From Macrobrachium rosenbergii (taxonomy: Eukaryota; Arthropoda; Malacostraca; Decapoda; Palaemonidae): a stretch of DNA of 64,000 nucleotides. Position 1 is the stretch's first letter. Each line of letters starts with the position of its first letter. Position numbers and translations under genes: made by a program. Below, in pieces: positions 34,894-49,151 of the stretch. The stretch spans positions 36,378,606-36,442,605 of the forward strand of contig NC_089789.1 of assembly GCF_040412425.1 (NCBI RefSeq), read 5' to 3'. The notes beneath the pieces were generated by a model. That model was not told the DNA's origin. It saw only the letters and a list, made by a program, of their open reading frames with translations, and searched no databases.

Positions 34894-36093
34894 TATTTCC
34901 CATTACCTTCTGTTACTTCTTCCGAATGAACAGGCACTGCCATTAATACTAATTATTTTTAGTCTCTTTCGTGCAACAGAAACAAAACAAAACAAAAAGA
35001 AGTCTGGATTTTAATAATCTGGTTTTTAATCTCTTACTTTGCTTTTCATTTCCTTTGTTGACATGAAATCTTTCAGTAAATCGTAGCCTTCTTCAAACTT
35101 TTTTTTAACTTCATTTTTGTCAGCTTGGTAAAAAAGAATTTTTTCATGGGCAATACGTTTCTGATCTGTTGATTTACTGTTCATTGTCTTTATCAGGTGT
35201 ACATCTCTTGGGAAATCGTGTCAATTATGATTTATTTCTTGTCTGAATTAATGCAGGCTTGTACTGCCACGCAGTCAAGTGGTTCAAAATTGTTCATATC
35301 GTTTATTCTCCTTCAAAAGAAAAGAATATCACTCTGCTCTTTTTCATGTGTATTGCAGAAATGGACATCAAAAAAGAAATTATGTTTTGTTAGAAAAAAG
35401 GCAACAGCTGAACTACGAGTAGTTCAAACAAAAGAATACGTTATCGTATTCTGAATGATCCGTAGGTTAAGTCGAAGAATACGCTGGAATTGTTTTGAAG
35501 AACGCTGCCATGCTATCTGTCAGTTCAAAACAGCTGTTAACATTCTGCCGCAAAGCACAGGACCATTTCCATAGTAGGCTATACCAACAATCACAGGATC
35601 TCAACTTCAAGAGCATTGTTGCTCTTTCAGAGAGAAATAGATAATGGAAAATATGTATTTGATCAGCAGAGCATTAGAGTTTAAAAAGGAAAAATAAAAT
35701 ATTTGTAAAATTATCAACAATAGAAATGTGACGACAAAATTTCTTTCCGAGTGTCGTGAAAAATTCTGCAGCCTCTGGAAGACGGAGATATCTGAAAATG
35801 ATCATTCTCGCGAATATATGTTTCCTCGTCTTTTTCTGGGAATGTCATCTAGATGTTGTTGACCCGAAAATTCAATGTTTCATACCTGATGTTTTATCAC
35901 GAAGTGAAAGCCGTTTCTTTAATAAAATGAGCAGAACCACTGCTGTCATTTTTCTAATAACTCATCTACAGAAATCACAGTTTTATTTGTCTGGTTTTTT
36001 TTTTTTTTCTAAGTCTTTATGGATGTGCTTCCAATTGCTTGCACAGTTAATCTCAGGTGATTTTAAGGTCAGATGTCGTGGCCATGATTCGTT

Positions 36094-36095
<2 letters not shown>
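34892..36095. other. Unique AT-rich spacer
   Basis: 1.2 kb with (AAAAC)n-like text at 34979-34999 and poly-T at 35996-36008. Frames at 35197 and 35756 show no recognisable domain and the latter runs into a TC repeat. Confidence 0.5.

Positions 36096-36147
<52 letters not shown>
36096..36147. repeat. (TC)n microsatellite
   Basis: Perfect TC. Confidence 0.95.
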
Positions 36148-36150
<3 letters not shown>

Positions 36151-36229
36151 GAATGAGCGATCCTGGCACGTTTCCTTCAACGATTTCTGCCTCTGTGGGC
36201 CTGACCAGTGACTTATGTACTAAGTAGTC

Positions 36230-36466
<237 letters not shown>

Positions 36467-36479
36467 TATATTTATACCC

Positions 36480-36672
36480 CGTGGCAATCAAAAAGTTTTC
36501 GGGCTAACGAAAGTGTCAATCATAGATTTTATACAACCTTTTATGACCTAAAGCCATGTTTTTATTTGCCGAAAGCTACAATTTTCTAAATGTGGTGTTT
36601 ATTTGCATATTTCTTCCGTTTTGAACCCAAACAAGATTACCTCTTATTTATTTATTTATCACCTTTTCCCAT

Positions 36673-36711
<39 letters not shown>

Positions 36712-37130
36712 CATCTGATTTCCCTTTGTAACCCTCTTGGGTTTATAGCCAGATGACTCTGCCCATAAGGGTTTTCACCTGAAGATTTAAAGAGAGAAAG
36801 AAAGAAACGTCAAAATGAATATATGAACTGTCTTAGAATTTTTGTCACACGCGAATACCAAGCCAGTACATATTCATGTATGCATAATCACAGCGCACGA
36901 GAATCAGTCTCCTTCACATTCCGCTATAAAAAGATGGAGTGTGGATCTCCGTCGTGATATAGCATCTGTCGAGGACGACCTTTTTCCGGGCAGTCGATAT
37001 CGGCCAATACTGAAACTGATGAAGTCGGGGAGAAAATGGTGATGGATGATATAAAAAAAAAAAAGACTGACATCTTCTCAGACAACATGCTCTGTGTGGA
37101 TTAGCTATGGCTCAGCGAAATCCTTCCATT
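36480..37130 (+). pseudogene. Mariner-type transposon relic, N-terminal transposase fragment
   Basis: Around 36890-37042 the plus strand encodes HSAIKRWSVDLRRDIASVEDD followed by PGSRY, recalling the mariner transposase HTH segment with its RWF...F..GR.S.ED..R.GRP pattern. In another frame the same stretch continues ETDEVGEKMVMDD, matching the usual ...I.KVH.MV.DDR part, so at least one frameshift separates them. Near 36485 GGCAATCAAAAAGTTTTCGG resembles a mariner terminal repeat; about 180 bp of the region between is a TC run and unrelated-looking DNA. No DDD catalytic part or right terminal repeat was found: inactive, 3'-deleted. Confidence 0.55.
36675..36709. repeat. (TC)n microsatellite inside the mariner relic region
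   Basis: Perfect TC between the putative left terminal repeat and the transposase fragment. Confidence 0.93.
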
Positions 37131-37384
37131 GCTATAACAAGGAGGGATTGTCGTCGTGTACAGGGAATACTGACTTCTGACGAAGATTGAATATTACATG
37201 ATATCCATCGAAACACCACATGCTGGTGACCAGGAACAGAAAACTTCTGTGCAACCGATTAAAGCGGGCTGATTCATCACTATGACCTAAGTTCGAACAG
37301 TAATCAAAGCAATGGAAGTAGACTGTTTCTTTTCTCCCGCACCAAATAAATCCAGTATCCAGACAAGTGCCGGTAAGATTAAGT
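37131..37384. other. Spacer
   Basis: Could include further decayed transposon sequence, but nothing is recognisable. Confidence 0.4.
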
Positions 37385-37640
37385 GCCTCACCCCGGAAGG
37401 GATTAGTGCCGTTAGTGCACCTCACGTGGTGCACTGTAGACATTACTACAGGCTGTTTGCAGTGTTCCTTCGGCCCCTAGAGACACCCACTCTTTAGCTT
37501 TTTTTTTTTTTTTTTTAGTTTTCTCCCAGTTCCTTGTACTTCAGCTCTTTTATTTTCTTGATCTTGTTATTTAGCTGTCTAACCACTCCAGCTCCCTCTT
37601 TCCACTATCTTCAGCGTTGAATGGCCAAAGGTGCTTAGCT
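37385..37640 (+). mobile_element. Interspersed element family C, copy 2 (decayed)
   Basis: The 5' half is clear (AGTGCACCTCACGTGGTGCA, ACTGTAGACATTACT, CCTTCGGCCCCTAG). A T-run at 37500-37517 replaces the middle. Only CTTCAGCGTTGAATGGCC of the 3' half remains and the ATTCC-type tail is lost. Confidence 0.75.
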
Positions 37641-37831
37641 GGACACCCTGATTTTCACAAAACCCATTACTAGTAGGGTATTGTGCTGATTTCTTTTGGT
37701 GTTTACGCCATTCACTTCGTGGAGAAACGAAAGGAAAAGTTGTAGATTACGTTGCCATTCACTGCAAATGTCTCCAGTTCACATGTCACGGATGTCCAAG
37801 GCGTCTGGTCAAACCTGCTGGAAAGTATGAT
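37641..37831. other. Spacer
   Basis: Nothing recognised. Confidence 0.5.
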
Positions 37832-39205
37832 ACACACTGTCCAAACTATCCAGACCTGGAAACACACCATGTCTTAACTATCCAGACCTGGAAACACACC
37901 ATGTCCTAACTATCTAATGCTGGAAACACACCATGTCCTAACTATCTAAAGCTGGAAACACACCATATCCTAACTATCCAGACCTGGAAACACACCATGT
38001 CCTAACTATCCAGACCTGGAAACACACCATGTCTTAACTATCCAGACCTGGAAACACACCATGTCCTAACTATCTAATGCTGGAAACACACCATGTCCTA
38101 ACTATCTAAAGCTGGAAGCACACCATATCCTAACTATCCAGACCTGGAAACACACCATGTCCTAACTATCCAGACCTGGAAACACTCCATGTCCTAACTA
38201 TCTAATGCTGGAAACACACCATGTCCTAACTATCTAAAGCTGGAAACACACCATATCCTAACTATCCAGACCTGGAAACACACCATGTCCTAACTATCCA
38301 GACCTGGAAACACACCATGTCTTAACTATCCAGACCTGGAAACACACCATGTCCTAACTATCTAATGCTGGAAACACACCATGTCCTAACTATCCAGACC
38401 TGGAAACACGCCATATCCTAACTATCCAGACCTGGAAACACACCATGTCCTAACTATCCAGACCTGGAAACACACCATGTCCTAACTATCTAATGCTGGA
38501 AACACACCATGTCCTAACTATCTAAAGCTGGAAACACACCATATCCTAACTATCCAGACCTGGAAACACACCATGTCTTAACTTTCCAGACCTGGAAACA
38601 CACCATGTCCTAACTATCTAATGCTGGAAACACACCATGTCCTAACTATCTAAAGCTGGAAACACACCATATCCTAACTATCCAGACCTGGAAACACACC
38701 ATGTCCTAACTATCCAGACCTGGAAACACACCATGTCCTAACTATCCAGACCTGGAAACACCATATCCTAACTATCCAGACCTGGAAACACACCATGTCC
38801 TACCTATCCAGACCTGGAAACACCATATCCTAACTATCCAGACCTGGACACACCATATCCTAACTATCCAGACTGGAAACACATGTCCTAACTATCCTGC
38901 CAAACACACCTGTGTCCTAACTATCTAAAGCTGGAAACACACCATATCCTAACTATCCAGACTAGGAAACACACCATGTCCTAACTATCCAGACCTGGAA
39001 ACACACCATGTCCTAACTATCCAGACCTGGAAACACACCATGTCCTAACTATCTAAAGCTGGAAACACACCATATCCTAACTATCCAGACCTGGAAACAC
39101 ACCATGTCCTAACTATCCAGACCTGGAAACACCATATCCTAACTATCCAGACCTGGAAACACACCATGTCCTAACTATCTAAACCTGGAAACACACCGTG
39201 TCCTG
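37832..39205. repeat. 32 bp minisatellite with a five-unit higher-order repeat
   Basis: About 43 copies of CTATCCAGACCTGGAAACAC followed by ACCATGTCCTAA. Unit types: A (CCAGACC), B (CTAATGC) and C (CTAAAGC, usually with CATATCC). In the left two-thirds the order A-A-B-C-A recurs, giving a 160 bp higher-order period. To the right (after about 38750) units are shortened (loss of ACAC) and the order breaks down. Confidence 0.95.

Positions 39206-40481
<1,276 letters not shown>

Positions 40482-40534
<53 letters not shown>
40482..40534. repeat. (TC)n microsatellite
   Basis: Perfect TC. Confidence 0.95.
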
Positions 40535-40537
<3 letters not shown>

Positions 40538-41029
40538 AACAATGCCGCTACGTTTCCTTTGCTCAAGTTTCATAATTCAGCTGTTACGTTCGCGTCTGGT
40601 TGCCTTGAAGCAAGAACTAGAAATCCGCTACTAGTGCTAAAAAAACCATTTTATTAAGAATAATATTATTCAGGAAGTAAGGCGCAAGGTAAAAGCATTC
40701 GTAGAGGCATGAGGGTTGAATTTTCTCCACATTGCTTCCGTCCTGTATTTCATAAATAAGACTAAAACAAAAACAAGATAATGATTTCTCCGGTACGATT
40801 GGCAACACAGCCTCTGTCGTGCTCGCGTGCTGAACATGTTCAGTGGGAGGGAGCTTGCGTGCGCACAGATTTATTGGCTGGGATACCAACTTCTTGCCCC
40901 GATAGAGACATCACTTTCCAGGTGAAAAGGTCCACCTTAGTTTATTTTCATTGGAAGAGTGCGTCCTTTACTTTTAAATGTTTTTGTTTCTCTTTATTAT
41001 TATTTTCTTTTACCAAGAGCAAAAACTAT

Positions 41030-41033
<4 letters not shown>
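40535..41033. other. Spacer
   Basis: Nothing recognised. Confidence 0.5.
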
Positions 41034-41109
<76 letters not shown>

Positions 41110-41250
41110 TTTGAATATATATCCCATTATATATATATTTCTTCCCTTGAGTTGTCAGTCATCCTGTAACCATCCACTTATTTGCCATACCAGTCTACCA
41201 GTCAGAATCTATACCTGTTTATCCAGCAATATATATATATATATATAACC

Positions 41251-41320
<70 letters not shown>

Positions 41321-41336
41321 GCACTATGTATATACA

Positions 41337-41406
<70 letters not shown>

Positions 41407-41425
41407 GTATGTATGTATATATACA
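41034..41425. repeat. (TA)n - (TC)n - (TA)n cluster
   Basis: TA 41034-41107, TC 41250-41317, TA 41338-41400 plus TATG/TACA steps. Confidence 0.95.
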
Positions 41426-41720
41426 TATACTGACGGATGCATAAACAGCTGTAGGTAGTGAGATGCCTTTAACTATGGCATCATCGTACTGGTTATCAGC
41501 AAAGCCTGTAGACAGGTGCCCTCACCAAAATATTTGAAACTTTTGCATCGAGGTAAAAAAAAAAAAGACTCAGCAAATCTTGCTTAGCTTTAATTGCTCC
41601 GAGGATTTTGAAGCCAGTTGTATTATATCTTGACAGCTCAGTGATAAACTAATATTTACATGGTCTACTGTCTATTTTTTCTTTACTGAAGTAAGTTAAC
41701 GGCTTCAGAAGGACAGCAAA
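41426..41720. other. Spacer
   Basis: Nothing recognised. Confidence 0.5.
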
Positions 41721-41803
41721 TTTAGACACACACATATATATAGATAGATAGATATGTACATATTTATACACAAACCCACGCACATATATATATGTGTTTA
41801 GAT

Positions 41804-41880
<77 letters not shown>

Positions 41881-41882
41881 AA
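41721..41882. repeat. CA/TA-rich block
   Basis: Interrupted TAGA, CA (41802-41825) and TA (41826-41880) repeats. Confidence 0.93.
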
Positions 41883-42711
41883 ATATTCATAGTTTTTTTT
41901 ACTGTTCTTCAGAATGTTGGGTTTTCGATTTTTCAATTCTCCTGCTTCGACTAAATAATTGTAGGGTCAAACCCAATAGGTGAGGTCTAACAATGAAATA
42001 TTGGACATGCAGATTTTGATGTAACATCACGCCATAAATAAAGTCTTCACATTTACTCTTCGATATTCATTTTGAGTATTAAGTATGAGAGCAGGAAAAA
42101 CTGTTTGGAATTATGAAGTGATTTTTGTTGAATTTCCCTTCAGGGAAAGTAGTTAGTTATCTGAAGCTATAATCTCCCTCATTGATAATCGTACTAAATC
42201 ATTCCTGAATCAACATTTATGTTTACTGGTTTCAAAGAGAATAATTGTCGAGAATTATATCATGCCTTTTTAACAGATGATAATTTATTTGAGTTCTTAA
42301 CACTTTATGTAAGATTTTCCTTTTATCTAAATTATCTTTCTCTCATATCAATAATTATTTTACGTAATTATATTAACACGTTTTATTTAGCCAACGTGTC
42401 AGTGTATTTTGTTTCAATGCAGATTATTCACCTTGCATCTGTGAATAACGGAATATATACGAAGCGCATTTTCTTATAATTATATCTAAATATTTGTTTA
42501 TTCATCAAAAATAGTGTTCTCAGTCATTTATAATTTGTTTTTCGTAAAATTCTCTCTCTGTTTACTTCAGTTCTGCATTTTGCATTTTAAATGAGGTACA
42601 TCTTGCCGTACATCGTCAGTCCCTTGCAATTTATTCTTCATGTAAAACTTTCCTTAACCAAAGGTTCTCCGATTAAATTACCCTTCGACGAAATAAAAAT
42701 CAGGATTCCCC

Positions 42712-42714
<3 letters not shown>
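41883..42714. other. AT-rich spacer
   Basis: 830 bp without recognised genes or repeats. The plus frame at 42219 (86 codons) has no known similarity. Confidence 0.5.

Positions 42715-42787
<73 letters not shown>
42715..42787. repeat. (TC)n microsatellite
   Basis: About 36 perfect TC units. Confidence 0.97.
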
Positions 42788-42792
<5 letters not shown>

Positions 42793-43292
42793 GGCTATTA
42801 CTACTAGTTTTTTTTTATAAAGTTAAAACAACTGTTCATCCATAAATTAGGCTAAAGACGGCTGCTAATAGTGACGTTTTTTTCAGTTTTCAAAAATTCT
42901 TATAATTCTCAGAATGTAGTCATCACTTTCGCTGAATTTGTGGTGTCTGAAAGTTAAAGGTGAAAATTAAGTTTGCAAATTCTTTGCATAAGCACCATCC
43001 GTCGATTTTAGAAATTAATTATGTATTGATTCAGGAGTAAGCCGACAACGCTATTTATAGCACTGTTGAGCAAGTCACTATTTCTGTATATAAGTAATGG
43101 CTTCATCAAGCATTACTTCCCACGATGTGCGAGCAAGTTTTAACAAATCTCCGGTTTGTTCGTCCCCAAGTTTTAATCGCCAGGGGATGAAGTTCCGGCA
43201 TTTTCTGATCAGATTCACCTTTGGTTATTTAGGTCACAGAAAAAGATAACAGTAGTCAATAAGTAACAAACTTTCTCAGGTAAAAGCCAGTA
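42788..43292. other. Spacer
   Basis: Nothing recognised. Confidence 0.5.
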
Positions 43293-43625
43293 TCTGCGCT
43301 GCTCCTGGAATGGAATGGAATATAGAATTTATGGCAAAGGTCAAACGCTGCGACCTACGAGGTCATTCAGCGCTGAAAGGGGAATTGAGAGTAAGAAGGT
43401 TTGAAAGCTGTAACAGGAGAAAAACCTTTCGGTTGCACTATGAAGAAATCTTCAGGGGAAGGTGAAAAGTGCAGTTGGAGGGAAGAGAATAAGAACGCAG
43501 GCACAGTAAAAGGAACGAAAGGGGTTGCAGCTAGGCGACGAAGGGACGCTGCTGCAAGGAACCTTAAGTAACGCCTACAGTGTAATGCGGGGGGGACACT
43601 GACGGCACTACCCCCGTAGGCTTAC
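43293..43625 (-). mobile_element. Interspersed element family C, copy 3 (minus strand)
   Basis: On the minus strand it ends in a TATATTCCATTCCATTCCAG tail at 43293 and contains CAGCGCTGAATGACCTCG, GAAGGGACGC/GCGTCCCTTCG and ACTGTAGGCGTTACTTAAGG. The palindrome near its 5' end is altered by a run of G/C. Confidence 0.85.
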
Positions 43626-43985
43626 GGGGAGCAAGTAGCCGCCTTCAGACCAGGAGGTATGCTCACCAGGTCTACGCGTTCCCACAGCATCCATTATTGA
43701 GGCACTTCGGCGGGCGCACAGGAACTCAGGTGACCGGGTTCCGACCGTCTTTCTCGGTCCTGTCTTCTCTCCTCTCTCAGCTCCGCTTCTCGAATGAATA
43801 AATTACTGGCCTCCGCCGGCGAGGTGACCATAAGGCTTTTATGGAGTCGTTGTCACATTTCTCTTGTCGGGTGGAGGAGGAGGTTGGCGTTGATTCTGCT
43901 GCGGTAACTTCAAGATTTTAGGGTTTCCTAATTTGGAATCTTTTTTTTTTTCTAGTTAGTCGCTGTTAGTGAGCGGTTTAATTTT
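43626..43985. other. GC-richer unique segment
   Basis: 43640-43900 has higher GC than the surroundings, with CCTCCGCCGGCGAGGTGACC. No ORF of note; could be flanking unique DNA of a gene outside the window, unproven. Confidence 0.35.
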
Positions 43986-44849
<864 letters not shown>

Positions 44850-45294
44850 AAACAAGCAATCAATGCACTGAAGTGTCTTCGGCGCAGTCGAGTTTTCTGT
44901 ACTGCTTATAATCAAGGCCACAGAAAAGAGATCTATCTTTCGGTGGTCTCGGTATAATGCTGTATGAGCCGCGGCCCATGAAACTTTAAACACGGCCCGG
45001 TGGTTACCTATCCTATATCGTTGCCAGAAGCACGATTATGGCTAACTTTAACCTTAAATAAAACAAAAACTACTGGGGCTAGAGGGCTGCAATATTGTAT
45101 GTTTGACGATTGGAGAGTGGATAATTAACATACCAATTTGCAGCCCTCTAGCCGTAGTAGTTTCTAAGATCTGAGGGCGGACAGGAAAAGTGCGGACAGA
45201 AAAAAGTGCGGACCGAAAAAAATGCGGACAGAATGAAGTGCGGACGGACAAACAAAGCCGGCACAATAGTTTTCTTCTACAGAAAACTAAAAAA
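44850..45294 (+). mobile_element. Foldback element family A, copy 5
   Basis: Full-length and the longest copy. Hairpin 1 is degraded (CACTGAAG-TGT-CTTCGGCGC), while hairpins 2 and 3 and the terminal hairpin are present. Four copies of the GCGGACAGAAAAAAGT-type subrepeat, the most in the window. 3' end of the CAAAGCCGGCACAA subfamily. Confidence 0.9.
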
Positions 45295-45863
45295 ACACAA
45301 ATCATAGACCAAGGCGCTGCCGAGCCCCCGTCCTGAGATCAGCGGGATACGACAGGGGTAATTGCTGGTCTCCCAAGTGTAACGAAAGGAGCCTCCTGAG
45401 GGGGGGGTCTCCCTCCTCTCCTGACAACGAGGCTTCTTGGGTGTCTAACAAGGCAGGAAGATATCGCCTTACATCGGCGGCGGACTTCTGTGCGATAAAT
45501 GATGAATGTGTGACTCGAATGCTTAAGGTGGTTTTTGAGAGACGTTCGTCCTGTTTCTCTCATTCTTTGTCTCTCTGTTTGTTTGTTTGTGTGTCTTTGT
45601 ATTTGTTGGATTCCTGTGTGAATCGAGCGTTAAATACTGAATTAGTAGAATCTCTCATTCTCTCGCGATCGAGCAACCAACCGATCGATAAAGCAGAAAA
45701 CGCCATTGTTAAATGAGAAAATAAAAATTATGAGAGAGTAGAGTGAAAGCCATGAGATTTCAGTCGAGTGAAAACTACAGGATTTCAGTAAAGCGAGAAC
45801 TACAAGATTCTACCGGAACGAAAATACGTGGGCCACTTTTTATATTTCGGTGGGCATAAATAA
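45295..45863. other. Spacer between two family A copies
   Basis: 570 bp, with a minor three-copy ~30 bp repeat at 45744-45815 (GTGAAAACTACAGGATTTCA-like). No gene recognised. Confidence 0.5.
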
Positions 45864-46265
45864 AAACAAGTAAAAAATGCGCCGAAGATTCTTTGGCGCA
45901 ATCGAGTTTTCCGTACAGCCGTTGCGGCGTATAATCAAGGCCACCGAAAATAGATCTATTGGTGGTCTCGGTATAATGCTGTATGAACCACGGACCGGTG
46001 GTGGTGGTAGCCTGTTCTGTACCGTTTCCAGAAACACGATTATGGCTAACCTTGACTTTAAATAAAATAAAAACTACTGAGGCTAGAGGGTTGCAATTTG
46101 GTATGTTTGATGATCGGAGGGTGGATGATCAACCCACCAGCATGCAGCCCTCTAGCCTCCTCAGTAGTTTTAAAATCTGAGGGCGGACAGAAAAAAGTGC
46201 GGACAGAAAAAAGTGCGGACGGACAGACAAAGCCGGCACAATAGTTTTCTTTTACAGAAAACTAA
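45864..46265 (+). mobile_element. Foldback element family A, copy 6
   Basis: Full-length. Hairpin 1 is GCGCCGAAG-ATT-CTTTGGCGC. Hairpin 2 has lost the AGATCTATCTTTC right half. Hairpin 3 has CAACCCACCAGCATG in place of the usual CAACATACCAATTTG, weakening the stem. Two subrepeats. Same orientation as copy 5, 570 bp apart. Confidence 0.9.
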
Positions 46266-46788
46266 TAACTCCATCCGTTGAATGTTTATAGATAAATAAA
46301 AAAAAAGGCACTAATTAATCTGTTGTGTAAAGACAACAAACTCCGTTTATTCCGATATGCAAAAAAGGAATTTTTCTCCCCTGACTAGTATCTCTCGCCA
46401 CTGTCCTTATATATGATTGCAGGATAGAGCTAGCATGCACCCAACTTTGAACCGGTAGGAAACCTCACTATCCCCTCTTATATTACCGTTATATTCTTGA
46501 TGGTGGGGGTATAATAACCCCTTCTATTGAAGTCGCACACCTTAGGAATTAATCTGTTAAGTTTTCTGCACGAATAGAAAAAGGCCAAAGTCGTTTCAGT
46601 TCATTTATAAAAAAAAAAATCTCTTCTGATAGCATATAAACTGAGCAAAATTTCCAAATTATTCCGATATTTCTTTTTATTAAACGACCATATATGGTAA
46701 AACGTAATTTAAAATAATTGAATCTATATTAATATCGTATCATTCTGGACAGACAAGTCTGCCCTAAATCTGTAAAGCAAGACAAAAA

Positions 46789-46791
<3 letters not shown>
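46266..46791. other. Spacer
   Basis: AT-rich; nothing recognised. Confidence 0.5.
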
Positions 46792-46831
<40 letters not shown>

Positions 46832-46845
46832 TTAATAATAATAAT
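46792..46845. repeat. (AAT)n microsatellite
   Basis: About 17 units with one change. Confidence 0.95.
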
Positions 46846-47408
46846 TGGTGAGCATATCCACGCAAATAATACGGCAAAGGAATTGTCACATCTAAAGAAA
46901 ACTAAAGTTTTTTAAAAATTCCTATTTTATAAAGAATCCACAGACTTTTCCAGACGGATACCTGCAGATAAAAGTCGTGACGTTTCCTCTTGGGAAAGAT
47001 AGAGAAAAAATAAATTTACGTCTAATTTGAAAGAAACAAAATTACTCCGATTCTGTAAAAAGATGCAACACGGTTTTCCAAACGAAAACATCAACGTAAA
47101 ATTCGTTTCATTTTTGATAAAAGGAAATTTTTTTTTTTTTTTTTTTACTAAAAATGTATAATTCAGAGGTCTCGAAATTATTCACGATGTTTTAAAAAAT
47201 CCATTTAGAAACCTATGACAAAAGTTATTCAATTTCTATGGAAAAATAATGTTGTGTACTGAAGCACAATATTATATTGGGCAAGAGTAATTTATTTTCT
47301 ATTACTAAGGAAGATGCTGACGCTGGAAGCCAGCAGTCCTCAAAAAACTCAGAATTCTTCTGGAATGACTCGAGAATAAGCAAAGCTTCCGATATGATTT
47401 CATAATAC
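46846..47408. other. AT-rich spacer
   Basis: Poly-T at 47129-47146. Nothing recognised. Confidence 0.5.
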
Positions 47409-47640
<232 letters not shown>

Positions 47641-48233
47641 ACATGTATATGTGTGTAAGTATATGTCATGAGGCATCGTATGCCTACGTTACCTCTCTTA
47701 GACCCTTAGTAAAAGAAAAACTGATCCTGACGTATTGCCCGTAATTTGGCATAGTTTAAATACACCTTTTTATCTCCATCACTTATTTCTGCATTGGCTT
47801 TACTTCTCCATGACGGAACGAATTTTTCTTGGCCATCAATAGCGATAAGTATTTTTTTATACCGTAAATCTCGTCCCACAAGTATTACCAACGCAAGAAA
47901 TTATTAAACTAATTGATAAAGTCGGGTTTAAGTCAGGAAAAATAAGAAAGACTGGCTGAATTCATGATCACGAAAGATAATTGAAAAATAATTTTTATGC
48001 CACTTCAATCTTCGAAATGCTAAATAATTAAAAAATACATTTTATGCCATTGCAATCTTCGAAGTGCCAGCTAATCAGGGTTTAAACATCACTTCTGCGT
48101 AAAACCAAACTGAAGATGTCAATTTATTTCAGTTTTCGTTGACTCCGCGTGAAAAGATTTGTTCAGCTTTCGACACGTCTTTGCCTTAGTGAGAAATCCA
48201 TAATTTCGAACTCTGGAGGAAGTGTCCAGCGGA

Positions 48234-48237
<4 letters not shown>
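47641..48237. other. Spacer with a ~50 bp duplication
   Basis: TTTTTATGCCACTTCAATCT and CATTTTATGCCATTGCAATC head two similar segments (about 47990 and 48038), both followed by TCGAAGTGC-like text. Otherwise unique. Confidence 0.6.

Positions 48238-48291
<54 letters not shown>
48238..48291. repeat. (TC)n microsatellite
   Basis: Perfect TC. Confidence 0.95.
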
Positions 48292-48295
<4 letters not shown>

Positions 48296-48404
48296 TGAAT
48301 GCTTGAACAAAGCTCCATCAGATCTGTCGGTTAAAGTTTCTTTGTTTCATATATTATTTTTCAGACAGTGAAGTGAGGCGATTCCTCCTTCTTGATATCA
48401 TATA

Positions 48405-48665
<261 letters not shown>

Positions 48666-48688
48666 GGCAGGAGCAGACACTCTGACAG

Positions 48689-48964
48689 TAGACATAATGG
48701 AGCTATGGAAAAGCATTCAGTCTTCTATCCATTTATTAAAATGCCGACGTTTCGTATCGCTTGATACATCTTCCAGGCTGAAATAGCGATTTTAACCGCC
48801 AATATGGTGTAAATAAGTATGTAATGTGTATACATCTTATCTTTTCTACGCAAATACTGTTTATTTTAATCGCTATTTCACCCTGGAAGACGTTTCGAGC
48901 GATACGAAACGTCGGCATTTTAATAAATGGATAGAAAACAGAATGCTTTCCCATAGCTCCATTA

Positions 48965-48970
<6 letters not shown>
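48689..48970. repeat. Long inverted repeat flanked by (TA)n, Penelope-like motif in each arm
   Basis: The left arm 48689-48794 is a near-perfect reverse complement of 48864-48970 with a 69 bp loop. Each arm contains GAAACGTCGGCATTTTAATA (plus strand in the right arm, minus in the left) preceded by CTGGAAGA and a GTATC...GATAC or related stem. The order CTGRNGA, stem, GAAAC, GTC resembles the minimal hammerhead ribozymes described in Penelope-like retroelements. TA tracts lie on both outer sides. No reverse transcriptase or GIY-YIG sequence is present. Confidence 0.85.

Positions 48971-49043
<73 letters not shown>
48971..49043. repeat. (TA)n microsatellite
   Basis: Perfect TA beginning at the end of the right inverted-repeat arm. 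Confidence 0.95.
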
Positions 49044-49046
<3 letters not shown>

Positions 49047-49086
49047 CTAAGGTCTGAAGGGAGATTTTCGAAAGTCCACATGAAGG

Positions 49087-49091
49087 TCTCT

Positions 49092-49148
<57 letters not shown>
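49087..49148. repeat. (TC)n microsatellite
   Basis: TC with one missing base. Confidence 0.95.

Positions 49149-49151
<3 letters not shown>

Noticed and set aside
35756..36211. 151-codon ORF with a hydrophobic N-terminal segment suggesting a signal peptide
   Set aside because: No recognised domain, C-terminal third is a TC repeat, and no upstream promoter or splice evidence.
37832..39205. Telomeric or centromeric satellite
   Set aside because: No TTAGG-type telomere repeat anywhere; array of 1.4 kb is too short to call centromeric.
44850..45294. CRISPR-like reading of the GCGGACAGAAAAA repeats in family A
   Set aside because: Repeats are adjacent without spacers and lie inside a eukaryotic dispersed element.
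46471..46500. About 20 bp shared between 46.47 kb (minus) and 55.46 kb (CGGTAATATAAGAG)
   Set aside because: Match does not extend beyond ~20 bp in AT-rich DNA; not enough to call a repeat family.
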